Positions 27,219 to 35,736 of a stretch of 64,000 nucleotides of DNA are shown here, piece after piece. The translations under genes and the position numbers were made by a program. The stretch spans positions 62,001 to 126,000 of the forward strand of contig JACKLZ010000003.1 of assembly GCA_024235675.1 (NCBI GenBank), read 5' to 3'. Origin of the DNA: Zoogloeaceae bacterium (GTDB lineage: Bacteria; Pseudomonadota; Gammaproteobacteria; Burkholderiales; Rhodocyclaceae). The notes under the pieces are model-generated. The model was given only the letters and a program-made list of their open reading frames with translations. It did not search any database and had not been told where the DNA came from. Numbering within the stretch: position 1 is the stretch's first letter; each line of letters starts with the position of its first letter.

Positions 27219-28370
27219 TCAGGCGCTTTTGAGCGCCGCCCCATCCGGCACCGTCCCGTCCTTCAGATACCGCCACAACGCGATCGCCAGGCGACGGGCC
27301 ACGGCGACGATGGCGATACGCTTGGCCCGCTTATTCCCGCCACCGCCTGCCCAGCGCTGCGCGAACCACTTGGCCAAGACGCTGCCGCTTTGGTAGCGCA
27401 GCCACATCCAGGCCATCTGAATGAGCAGCGCGCGCACCCGCCGGTTGCCCTGCTTGCTGATGCCCTGATCGACCCGACTATTCCCGCTGTCGTAGGGCTG
27501 AGGCACCAGACCGACGCAGGCGCCCACTTGGCGCCGGTTGCCGAAATTGCGCCAGAACAGCTCGAGCACCAGGCGCCGCGCGCCGACCGGGCCGACGCCC
27601 CTGAGCTGACCGAGCGCTTCCACGCGCCGCTGCGCCTCGGGCGACAGGCGCTCGGCCAGTGCCTGCTCCACACACTTCAGTTGCGCCTCGACCTGCGCCA
27701 GACGCTCGCTCTCGCGCAGCAGACGCTCGTGCAACGGCTCGCTCAGCGCGCCTCCTTGATAGTCCTTGAGCTCACCGCGCTTCAGTTGCGCGCCCACATC
27801 GCGCTCCAGATCGACCCAGCAACCGACCGTGCGCAGCAGCTTGCGCATCCGATCCCGGTGCTGGCCGATTTCCTTCTGCAACAGCCCGCGCTCGCGCGCC
27901 CAGTGACGCTGCGCCTCGGCCGCCTCGTCGGGCATCCGGATCACCCGCATGCGATCGTGCTCGCCGCGCAGCCACCCCAGCAGGCTCGACAACAGCCGCA
28001 GCACATCCAGCCGATCGGTCTTGGCCCGCCGCGCATGGCGCTCGACCGGGATGCTCGCCGGATCGACCACGCGCACCGCGTAACCGCGCCCCTCGAGCGC
28101 CCGCGCAATCCAGAAGCCGTCCTGCCCCGCCTCGTAGATCACTTCCACCCGCGCATCCTTGCCCAGCGCCCACCTGGCGCGCGTCTGTTCGATCAGCTCG
28201 ATCGCTGCGCCCAGCCGGGCTCCGGCCACCTCCTGCTTGAGCGTGTAGATCGACGCGCGCTCTCGCCGTCCGTCGTGTAGCCCCACCTTCCAGCTCTTGC
28301 TCGACAACTCCAGCGACACTGCCAGCATCTGATCGACGCGCGTAACATCCATTTCCTGAGTCGGTTGCAT
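27219..28370 (-). CDS. IS110-family transposase
   Basis: A 383-residue transposase with the N-terminal DEDD domain and C-terminal Transposase_20 domain of the IS110 family. Visible landmarks are the YEAGQDGFWIARAL Glu segment, ARRAKTDRLDVLRLL (paired Asp) and the C-terminal LRGVGPVGARRLVLE and ISKQGNRRVRALLIQMAW blocks. The first acidic residue region reads SLELSSKSW, Glu rather than Asp. ATG 28370 has a strong AAGGAGAG site four bases upstream. The frame is intact, so the element may be active. No terminal inverted repeats are obvious, as expected for this family. Confidence 0.9.
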   Translation of the reverse strand: MQPTQEMDVTRVDQMLAVSLELSSKSWKVGLHDGRRERASIYTLKQEVAGARLGAAIELIEQTRARWALGKDARVEVIYEAGQDGFWIARALEGRGYAVRVVDPASIPVERHARRAKTDRLDVLRLLSSLLGWLRGEHDRMRVIRMPDEAAEAQRHWARERGLLQKEIGQHRDRMRKLLRTVGCWVDLERDVGAQLKRGELKDYQGGALSEPLHERLLRESERLAQVEAQLKCVEQALAERLSPEAQRRVEALGQLRGVGPVGARRLVLELFWRNFGNRRQVGACVGLVPQPYDSGNSRVDQGISKQGNRRVRALLIQMAWMWLRYQSGSVLAKWFAQRWAGGGGNKRAKRIAIVAVARRLAIALWRYLKDGTVPDGAALKSA

Positions 28371-28454
28371 TTGCCTCTCCTTGAACGTGTTCTGCAAAAC
28401 TCATTCTAGGATTCGCTCTGCAGCCGACTCGCTTCGCTCATAGGATCTACGCGA

Positions 28455-28484
28455 CTGTTCATGCAGGCCGTGGCCAAACCCCCG
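28455..28484 (+). repeat. 30-base direct repeat, copy 2
   Basis: Second copy of the slipin 3'-end sequence (29 of 30 identical to 26776-26805), located beyond the 5' end of the IS110 transposase gene. The bases that follow diverge from slipin and lead straight into a dispersed palindrome. Confidence 0.85.
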
Positions 28485-28492
28485 CAGGCATT

Positions 28493-28541
28493 GTAGGGCG
28501 GGTTTCAACCCGCCAATACCGCTGGCCGGATGAATCCGGCC
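28493..28541. repeat. Pair of dispersed palindromes
   Basis: A 22-base palindrome GTAGGGCGGGTTTCAACCCG plus CC (28493-28514) is followed by GGCCGGATGAATCCGGCC (28524-28541). The same two units, in the opposite order, recur at 43147-43209, and the first recurs twice at 46566-46621. It lies just past the stop of the Lon-like gene and may act as a terminator or REP-like element. Confidence 0.75.
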
Positions 28542-30989
28542 CTATTCGCTTTCTTGCTGACGCGCCACACCGCGCCCGCGGTGGCGTGAGATGCGGCTGT
28601 TTTCGTCCGGGCTGGCGTGGCGGCGGGCGGCCATGTCGGCCAGTGCGGCGGCCACCTTGTAGTTGATGCTGTTGCGCGGCATGGCGCCCTTGGTGTCGGG
28701 CGCGCCGGCGGTCATGCCGGTGAGAATCTGCATGGCCTCGTCGACCGTGGTGACCGCATGCACATGGAAGCGCCCCTCGCGGGCGGCGGCGACCACGTCT
28801 TCGCGCAGCATCAGGTGGCGCACGTTGGGCGCGGGGATCACCACGCCCTGGTCGCCCGTCAGCCCCTGCGCCAGGCACAGATCAAAATAGCCTTCGATTT
28901 TCTCGTTCACCCCACCGATGGCCTGGACCTCGCCGAACTGGTTCACCGAACCGGTGACGGCCAGATTCTGGCGGATGGGCACTTGCGCCAGCGCTGACAG
29001 CAGCGCGCACAGCTCGCCCAGCGAGGCCGAGTCGCCCTCGACCGGCGCGTAGGACTGCTCGAACACCAGGCTGGCAGTGAGCGACAGCGGCTGGTGGCGG
29101 GCGTAGCGGGCGGCCAGAAAGGCGGTGAGGATGAGCACGCCCTTGGAGTGAATCGCGCCGCCCAGGTCGGTTTCGCGTTCGATGTCGACCACGTCGCCTT
29201 CACCCACGCGGGCGGTGGCGGTGATGCGCACCGGATGGCCGAAGTGCTGGCCGGCCAGCGACACCACCACCAGGCCATTGACCTGGCCGGCGCGCTCGCC
29301 CGAGGTGGAGATCAGCGTCGTGCCTTCGAGGATCGACTGGCGCACCTGCTCGGGGTAGCGCGCCATGCGCCGGGCGCTGGCGGCCAGGGCGGTGTCGATG
29401 TGTGTACGGCCAATCGCCGGCGCTGCGGCGCCGCGGGCGAAGTGGTCGGACTCGCGCATGATGTCGGAGAGCAGGCGGGTGTGCAGGGTCAGGCGGTCGG
29501 CGGCCTCGGCCAGGCGGGCGCCTTCTTCGACCAGCCGGGCCATTGCGCCGCGGTCGAGCGGCAGCAGCTGGGCGTTGCGCGCCAGCGTGGTCAGCAGGCG
29601 GGCGTAGCGCTGCTCGTTGTCGGGCGTGCGCGGCAGGTCGTCGTCAAAATCAGCCGCGACCTTGAACAGCTCGCCAAACTCGGGGTCGTGATCGGTCAGC
29701 AGATAGAAGGTTTCGCGGTCGCCGATCATCACCACCTTGAGCGCACAGGGGGCGGGCTCGGGCTCCAGGCTCAGCGAGCCCGACCAGCTTTGCGCCTCGG
29801 CCGGCGGCTCGATGCGGATCTTGCCGCTGCGCAGCGCGCGCTTGAGGCCTTCCCAGGCGTAGGGCTGGGCGAACATGCGGTCGGCGTCGAGGATCAGGTA
29901 GCCGCCGCTGGCGCGGTGCAGCGCGCCGGCGCGGATCAGGTTGTAGTGGGTGACCACATTGCCCATCTGGGTCACATGCTCGATGCGACCGATCAGGTTG
30001 CCAAAGCCGGCATTGGTCTCGTGCACCACCGGCGCGCCCTCGGTGGCGGCGTGATCAACCAGCAGCTTGATCTGGTAGCGATGGAAACGGCTGCCGTCCT
30101 CGGCGGGCGTGTCTTCTTCTTCCTCGCCGGGGCTGATCCAGTTGGCGCCCGAGTCGAGCAAGTCCTTGCGGATGGCGTCGAAGAAGGCCAGCACCTGAGG
30201 CAGGTCGCCGTACTTATCGCGCAGCGGTCGCAGCAGCAGCGCCACGGCCGGGCCGAGCACTTCGCGTTCGGCGCGGTCGATGGCGTCGCGCAGATCCTGA
30301 CGCCAGCTCGGGAACTCGTCGAGCAGGTCGGCCAGGCGGTCGCTCCAATCACCCACTTTCTTTTCTACGGCGGCCTGCGCGTCCTTGGGCTGGGCCTCGA
30401 AGATCTCCGGTGTCATCGGCTCGCCATCGACGGTGGGCGCAAACACAAAGCCCTCGGCGGTGCGCAGGAAGGCCAGCCCGTCGGCATGGCATTGCTCGCC
30501 CAACTCACGCAGTGCGCCTTCCTCGCGCGCCTTATGCGCTTCTTGCAGGGCGGTGACCCGGCCCTCGTGGGTTTCGCTGTCGAGTGCGTCGTCAATGGCC
30601 GGGCCGAGTTCGCGGATCAGGGTCTGCATGTCGGTGCGCAGCTGCGCGCCGCGACCGGCCGGCAGGCTGAGCAGTTGCGGGCGCTGCGGGTCGTCGAAGT
30701 TGTGCAGGTAGCACAGGTCGGGCGGCACCTCGCGGGTGGCGGCGTGCTCCTTGAGCAAGCGATTGACGATGGCGTGGCGGCCGCTGCCGTGCGCGCCCAG
30801 CACAAACACGTGATAGCCGGGCTGGTGCATGGCCAGCGCAAAGCGTAGCGCCTCTTCGGCCCGGCCCTGGCCGAGCGACACGGTGGCGTCGGGCAGGCCG
30901 GTGAGTTGCTCGGTGGTGTCGAACGGGAAGGTGGTGGGGTCGCAGAGGGTGCGCAGGCGATGGTCGGGCAGGGCGGACGAACCGGCCAT
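28542..30989 (-). CDS. Lon-like ATP-dependent protease (LonB/S16-type AAA protein)
   Basis: An 815-residue protein. An N-terminal region with a nucleotide-binding loop (VLGAHGSGRHAIVNRLL, a relaxed Walker A) and an inserted helical domain precedes the AAA portion (GGYLILDADRMFAQPYAWEGLKRALRSG). The C-terminal 220 residues are a Lon protease domain with the catalytic Ser in VEGDSASLGEL and Lys in GVNEKIEGY. ATG 30989 (MAGSSALPDHRL) is preferred over an upstream frame start at 31076. This class of Lon relative is common in proteobacteria, but its substrates are little known. Confidence 0.88.
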   Translation of the reverse strand: MAGSSALPDHRLRTLCDPTTFPFDTTEQLTGLPDATVSLGQGRAEEALRFALAMHQPGYHVFVLGAHGSGRHAIVNRLLKEHAATREVPPDLCYLHNFDDPQRPQLLSLPAGRGAQLRTDMQTLIRELGPAIDDALDSETHEGRVTALQEAHKAREEGALRELGEQCHADGLAFLRTAEGFVFAPTVDGEPMTPEIFEAQPKDAQAAVEKKVGDWSDRLADLLDEFPSWRQDLRDAIDRAEREVLGPAVALLLRPLRDKYGDLPQVLAFFDAIRKDLLDSGANWISPGEEEEDTPAEDGSRFHRYQIKLLVDHAATEGAPVVHETNAGFGNLIGRIEHVTQMGNVVTHYNLIRAGALHRASGGYLILDADRMFAQPYAWEGLKRALRSGKIRIEPPAEAQSWSGSLSLEPEPAPCALKVVMIGDRETFYLLTDHDPEFGELFKVAADFDDDLPRTPDNEQRYARLLTTLARNAQLLPLDRGAMARLVEEGARLAEAADRLTLHTRLLSDIMRESDHFARGAAAPAIGRTHIDTALAASARRMARYPEQVRQSILEGTTLISTSGERAGQVNGLVVVSLAGQHFGHPVRITATARVGEGDVVDIERETDLGGAIHSKGVLILTAFLAARYARHQPLSLTASLVFEQSYAPVEGDSASLGELCALLSALAQVPIRQNLAVTGSVNQFGEVQAIGGVNEKIEGYFDLCLAQGLTGDQGVVIPAPNVRHLMLREDVVAAAREGRFHVHAVTTVDEAMQILTGMTAGAPDTKGAMPRNSINYKVAAALADMAARRHASPDENSRISRHRGRGVARQQESE

Positions 30990-31202
30990 GGGGGCGTGCT
31001 CCGGATAAGAGGTGATGCGCAATGTTAACCGAAGCCAGACCGGGCCGGTGCCTGATGCGCGTCGGAGGGAAATCAACAGCGCAACTGGTGCGATTGAAAA
31101 TTATGTTGGAAAAGGTCGTAAGAAAAGCGCGGGCCTGTTTGTCTGTTATTCCGAGCGCAGCATGAAACGGGCGCTTCCATTTAAATCAACAGGAGATTCA
31201 TC

Positions 31203-31406
31203 ATGAAAACCAAAAACATCGTTGCCGGACTGGTTGCCACCCTCGCTCTGACGGCCGGCCTTGTTGGCCCGGCCAGTGCAGAAGGTGAATACGAAATCCA
31301 TCACTACAAGGCACCGCCCGCCTTGCAGGACCATGCCAAGACGGACGATTCGGTGAAAGCAACAAAGGATGTTGTTATGTTCAATAGCCACATCGGCGGC
31401 TATTAA
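31203..31406 (+). CDS. Small exported peptide of unknown function
   Basis: A 67-residue protein with a textbook signal peptide (MKTKNIVAGLVATLALTAGLVGPASA, cleavage after residue 26). The mature peptide has about 41 residues, is rich in charged residues and His, and ends NSHIGGY. It has an AGGAG ribosome site seven bases upstream and a strong bidirectional-type terminator 12 bases downstream, so it is a self-contained transcription unit. I do not recognise the family. A decayed relative lies about 125 bases downstream. Confidence 0.75.
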   Translation: MKTKNIVAGLVATLALTAGLVGPASAEGEYEIHHYKAPPALQDHAKTDDSVKATKDVVMFNSHIGGY

Positions 31407-31417
31407 TGCATCAACAA

Positions 31418-31474
31418 GGCGCGCCGGTTTAAATGAATTTTTTGATCATTCATTAAATCGGTGCGCCGATTTTT
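31418..31474 (+). terminator. Rho-independent terminator of the small exported peptide gene
   Basis: An imperfect stem of about 20 bp pairs 31418-31438 with 31448-31467 and is followed by GATTTTT. It starts 12 bases after the stop codon. Confidence 0.85.
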
Positions 31475-31530
31475 AAATATGGCATGAACAAAAAGTCACC
31501 TTCCATTAATCACATGGATGGAGGCTCAAC

Positions 31531-31609
31531 ATGAAATCATGATGCATCCGGGGTGGACGGTGTTGCCACCCTTGCCCTGAGTACGACCGCTCGTGCCGGT
31601 GACATTTAA
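31531..31609 (+). pseudogene. Decayed relative of the small exported peptide gene
   Basis: A GGAGG ribosome site and ATG (31531) open a frame that stops after three codons. In another frame, downstream sequence encodes GVATLALSTTARAGDI and a stop, which resembles the signal peptide of the 31203-31406 product (VATLALTAGLVGPASA). I read this as a frameshifted and truncated paralogue. The rest of 31475-31734 shows no other gene. Confidence 0.45.
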
Positions 31610-31734
31610 CGACACCGACGACGGCGATACGCCGGGTTGATGACATCGCGCAGTCTGACCGACGCCGGCTTGGTAAAGGGCCGGCGTTGTGCCATTGTTG
31701 GCGCGGTCGCCGTGCGCTTGGCGTCGATCACGAT

Positions 31735-32613
31735 TCAGTCGTCGTTGCGACGCCCGCGCTGCGCCAGCCGGCGTTTGCCGGCGCGTTCCAGATAGTCAAT
31801 AAAGCTCGGTAGATCGAGCGGGCAGCGATCCCGCAGTTGCTGCGCGCGCTTGCGCAAGCGCCGCCAGTCGGGGCGAAAGGCGGGATCGTTGAAGGCGAAC
31901 AGCAGATGGTTGCCATCGTCATGGACCGGCAGCAGAATCACCCGGTCATCGAAGACCGTCAGCGCGTTGCCGATCAGCTCGCTGTACATATGCTTGTCGC
32001 CGGCCAGGTTGACCACCAGCACGCCGCAGCCCGACAGCTTGGCCGCCGCATTTTCAAAAAAGGTGATATCGCCGAGGGCCGGGGCGTAACCGTGGGCGTT
32101 GAAGGCGTCGACCAGCAGCACGTTGATGCCGGCCTCGGCCTGCGCCAGATACTCGGCGCCGTCGGCGTGCACGATTGACAGCATGTCGTCATCCGGCGGC
32201 AGGGCAAAGGCATTGCGCAGGGCGATCACGTCCGGGTTGAATTCCACCGCCGTGAGATGGCTGCCCGGCAGGTGCTGGCGGCAGAACTTGACGATCGATC
32301 CGCCGCCGAGGCCAATCAGCACCAGGCGCCGCGGCCGTGGAATGAACGGCATGAACAGCATCATCTGCTGGGTGTAGTTCAGCTCCAGCGTGTTTGGCGT
32401 GCGCAGGCGCATGGTGCTCTGAATCAGCCGCAGGCTGAAGTACAGCGTGCGAAGCTCGCCGTCGTCGATGACGAAGGGGCGGTTGTAGCACTCATCGACC
32501 AATTGGGCGCTGAGCGCGTCGGCGTCGGCGGTCGGGGGCTCAAGCAGCAACACGCGCCCGGGTTCGGTGATGAAGGGGCTTGGCAGTTCAAACAGGGGGG
32601 CGGTGGGCGACAT
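31735..32613 (-). CDS. Spermidine-synthase-like SAM-binding protein
   Basis: About 292 residues with the Rossmann fold of the polyamine aminopropyltransferase family. The nucleotide-binding loop is LVLIGLGGGSIVKF, the acidic ribose-binding residue is in LTAVEFNPDV, and VLLVDAFNAHG follows. The N-terminal beta domain (RTLYFSLRLIQSTMRL, ELNYTQQMMLFMPF) is also recognisable. ATG 32613 is preferred; the longer frame opens with a TTG at 32661. No speD-like gene is adjacent, so polyamine synthesis is not established and a methyltransferase-like role is possible. Confidence 0.75.
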   Translation of the reverse strand: MSPTAPLFELPSPFITEPGRVLLLEPPTADADALSAQLVDECYNRPFVIDDGELRTLYFSLRLIQSTMRLRTPNTLELNYTQQMMLFMPFIPRPRRLVLIGLGGGSIVKFCRQHLPGSHLTAVEFNPDVIALRNAFALPPDDDMLSIVHADGAEYLAQAEAGINVLLVDAFNAHGYAPALGDITFFENAAAKLSGCGVLVVNLAGDKHMYSELIGNALTVFDDRVILLPVHDDGNHLLFAFNDPAFRPDWRRLRKRAQQLRDRCPLDLPSFIDYLERAGKRRLAQRGRRNDD

Positions 32614-32803
32614 GACAGGTATCGGGCGGGGCGAGGCGGTTAATTCTAGCGCGTCGGTCAAGCGGCCACGGTGTCGTGGCGGCGCCGACGTCGCCCGACC
32701 GCCGTGCGGATGTCACGACCGGATTCAACTCGGGCGGCGTATCTGCCGTTAGGCAGGAAGTGGTTACGCACGTCGCCGCCGGTGTTGCGCTAGATTGGAG
32801 CCC

Positions 32804-33682
32804 ATGTTCGCGTTCTTGCTCAAACTTCGTGTCGTGTTGTGTGCGCTGGCCTTGTTGCCAGGGGCGGCGCATGCCGAAGGCGGCAGCCTCTTCCCCGATG
32901 AGGCGCCGGTCATCGCGCGATTACTCGATGACGGCATTGCCGCCGAAGCGGTGGGCTTTGCGGCGGGTGCCGAGGCCCGTTATTGCTGGGCGGCGCGACT
33001 CGGCAGCGTCGAGGGGCAATACCGGCTCGGCAAGTTCTATCTGGCTCACCGCCGACCAGGGCTTGGCCCCACCGTGGCCACCACTTTGCTGTCGTTTGCC
33101 GCGCAGCGCGGTCATCTTGAGGCGCAAAAGCTCCTCGCCGGCCGTGCCCCCGGCCGCATTGATACCCCGGCCTGCTTTGAGCAGGTGCTCGATCTCGCGG
33201 TCATCAAAACCCTGGGCCGCGTCATTTCGCGTCAGGAAGTGCAGCGCTATGTGGCGGCGCTGCCGGCCGCCCGCCGCGCGCATGCGCAGATGGTGCAGCG
33301 GCTGGCGCCGCGCTTTGGCGTCGATCCGCGTTTCGCGTTGGCCATCGTGCGCAACGAGTCTGGTTTCGACCCCAAGGCGTTGTCGCCCAAGAACGCCATG
33401 GGACTGATGCAGCTCATCCCCGAAACGGCCGCGCGCTTCAAGGTGGCCGACGCCTTCAACCCCGAGCAAAACATCCGCGGCGGCCTCGCCTATCTGCGCT
33501 GGTTGCTCGACAAGTTCGATGGCGACATCGCCCGCACTGCCGCCGCCTACAACGCCGGCGAAGGCGTGGTGATGCGCTACGACGGCGTCCCGCCCTACCC
33601 CGAAACCCGCGAGTATGTGGCGCGGGTGCTGGTTTTCTATCGCGCCAGCCAGCATGTGACGCCGGGGCGTGGCGAAGGCTAG
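32804..33682 (+). CDS. Exported lytic transglycosylase (SLT domain)
   Basis: A 292-residue protein. A signal peptide (about residues 1-25, ending GAAHAEG) precedes a short Sel1-like repeat region (SVEGQYRLGKFYLAHRRPG...AAQRGHLEAQKLL). The C-terminal SLT domain has catalytic Glu in VRNESGFDPKALSPKNAMGLMQLIPETA, then AYNAGEGVV. It cleaves peptidoglycan glycan strands in the periplasm. ATG 32804 is chosen over a TTG three codons earlier. The Sel1-like segment suggests protein contacts. Confidence 0.9.
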   Translation: MFAFLLKLRVVLCALALLPGAAHAEGGSLFPDEAPVIARLLDDGIAAEAVGFAAGAEARYCWAARLGSVEGQYRLGKFYLAHRRPGLGPTVATTLLSFAAQRGHLEAQKLLAGRAPGRIDTPACFEQVLDLAVIKTLGRVISRQEVQRYVAALPAARRAHAQMVQRLAPRFGVDPRFALAIVRNESGFDPKALSPKNAMGLMQLIPETAARFKVADAFNPEQNIRGGLAYLRWLLDKFDGDIARTAAAYNAGEGVVMRYDGVPPYPETREYVARVLVFYRASQHVTPGRGEG

Positions 33683-33967
33683 GTTCCGCGTCGTGGATGG
33701 CCTTGGTCGGGCGGTCCCGGCGCTGCGCTTCGCGGTCTTCGGCGGCTCCGCATGGCCCTGTCGCGGGGTCGGATTGATCCGGCCATAGACTTCTCGCCAT
33801 GAGCACACCCGGCCCGGCGCGGTTCGTCCAGCGCCGCAAGGTGCTGCCAGCATCCAATGTCGGTGGGTTCGCCACGGCGAACCGGTGTCGGCAGCCCGAC
33901 GTGTCACAATGTCGTGCTGCGCCATCCCGGTGCAATGGACGAATCTAGCGAATAACAGGCGACGGGT

Positions 33968-35599
33968 ATGACCGATCAGGCGATGGAAAGCGTGCGTACG
34001 GAGATCGCCCAGATCATCGACGCGCTCGAGACGGGCAAGTACAAGCGGGTGCGCAAGCGCCTGCGGCACATGCATCCGGCCAAGATCGCCAGCCTGATCG
34101 AAACCCTGGACGACGCGCTGCGGCTGTCGGTGTGGCAGCAGGTCGATGCCTCGCATGAGGGGCGGATTCTCGCGCACCTGACGCCAGAGCTGGCGCGCCA
34201 GCTGCATAGCGAGTCCGGCGAGCCGATGCCCGCCGACGAGGAAGCGGCCGCGGCCAGCGAAGCGCATCACGCCAGTACACAAATGCGCGAGGTGCGTGAG
34301 GCGCTGGCGGTGGGCAAGCTCAAGCGGGTCGGCAAGATCCTGCACGCCATGCATCCGGCCAAGGTGGCCGGGCTGCTCGAATCCTTGCCGCCCAAAGAGC
34401 GGGTTGATGCCTGGAGCATGGTCGAGACCGATCGCGCCGGCAAAGTCCTGAGTTATCTGCACGACGAAAGCTGTGCCGCGCTGGCGATGGAGATGGACCC
34501 CGAGGACCTGGTCATCGCCGTGCGCCGGCTCGATCTCGATGACCTGGTCGACTTGATCCAGGCGCTGCCCGAAGAGCTTGGCCGTCAGTTGTTGCAGGCC
34601 ACCGACGAGCGCCACCGAGAAAAACTCGTGTCGATGCTCTCCTACCCGGAGGACTCCGCCGGCGGCTTGATGAACACCGACCACATCTCCGTGCGCCCCG
34701 ACGTGCGGGTAGCCACCGTGCTCGGCTACCTGCGGCTGCTCAAAACCCTGCCGGTGCAGACCGACAAGTTGATGGTGGCCGACCGCAAAGGTGTCTATCA
34801 GGGCGCGCTGCGCCTCAGCACGCTGGTCACCGTGCAGCCCGAGCGGCGGGTGGCCGACATCATGGACACCGAGATCCCGGCCATTCCGGTCGATATGCCC
34901 GATGACGAAGTCGCCCGCCTGTTCCAGGACCTGGACCTGCTCTCCGCGCCGGTGGTCGATGCGCAGAACAATCTCATCGGCCGGATCACCGTCGATGACG
35001 TGGTCGACCAGATCCGCGAAAGCTCCGAGCGCGCCATGATGAACATGGCCGGTCTCGATCAGGAAGCCGACATCTTCGCCCCCGTGCTCACCAGCTCGCG
35101 CCGTCGTGCGATCTGGCTGGGCATCAACCTCGTCACCGCCTTTCTCGCCGCCTGGGTGATCGGTCTGTTCCAGACCACGCTCGAGCGCGTCGTCGCACTC
35201 GCCGTGCTCATGCCCATCGTCGCCAGCATGGGCGGCATTGCCGGCAGTCAAACGCTCACGCTGGTCATCCGCGGCATGGCGCTCGGCCAGGTGCAGGGCG
35301 GCAACGCGCGCGCGCTGCTCAGCAAAGAGATGGGCATCGCCGCGCTCAACGGCGTGGTGTGGGCGGTGGTGGTTGCCGCGCTGGCGGTGGCCTGGTTTGG
35401 TGACTGGCAGATCGGCGGCGTCATCGGCGCGGCCATCCTCATCAACCTGCTGTTTGCCGCCCTGGCCGGCCTCATCGTGCCGCTGGTGCTCGACCGCATG
35501 GGCATCGACCCGGCCCTGGCCGGCGGCGTGATCCTCACCACCGTCACCGACGTGATCGGCTTCTTCGCGTTTCTCGGATTGGCTTCGGTGGTGTTGTAG
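33968..35599 (+). CDS. mgtE: Magnesium transporter MgtE with duplicated N domain
   Basis: A 543-residue inner-membrane Mg2+ channel, longer than the usual 450 or so. The cytoplasmic MgtE N domain is present twice. Residues about 12-79 (KYKRVRKRLRHMHPAKIASLI) and 106-172 (KLKRVGKILHAMHPAKVAGLL) align motif for motif. Two CBS domains (about 255-375) and five membrane segments follow, with the channel signature in MPIVASMGGIAGSQTLT and TDVIGFF. The start at ATG 33968 opens directly into the first N unit. No M-box riboswitch was noticed in the 285 bases upstream. Confidence 0.93.
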   Translation: MTDQAMESVRTEIAQIIDALETGKYKRVRKRLRHMHPAKIASLIETLDDALRLSVWQQVDASHEGRILAHLTPELARQLHSESGEPMPADEEAAAASEAHHASTQMREVREALAVGKLKRVGKILHAMHPAKVAGLLESLPPKERVDAWSMVETDRAGKVLSYLHDESCAALAMEMDPEDLVIAVRRLDLDDLVDLIQALPEELGRQLLQATDERHREKLVSMLSYPEDSAGGLMNTDHISVRPDVRVATVLGYLRLLKTLPVQTDKLMVADRKGVYQGALRLSTLVTVQPERRVADIMDTEIPAIPVDMPDDEVARLFQDLDLLSAPVVDAQNNLIGRITVDDVVDQIRESSERAMMNMAGLDQEADIFAPVLTSSRRRAIWLGINLVTAFLAAWVIGLFQTTLERVVALAVLMPIVASMGGIAGSQTLTLVIRGMALGQVQGGNARALLSKEMGIAALNGVVWAVVVAALAVAWFGDWQIGGVIGAAILINLLFAALAGLIVPLVLDRMGIDPALAGGVILTTVTDVIGFFAFLGLASVVL

Positions 35600-35736
35600 C
35601 CGGGTAGGCGCCGCGCCGGCTGAAACGGTCTCGTGGCCCCGAACTCGGCTACCATGGATCGCAGAGAAAGGTCCGCCAGCACAAGACCTGTGCTCGGCGG
35701 CATCATTTCGACCCCCTCTTTCGGCCTGGAATCATC

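Noticed and set aside
33683..33967. M-box riboswitch upstream of mgtE
   Set aside because: I could not recognise the conserved stems in the 285 bases before the start codon.
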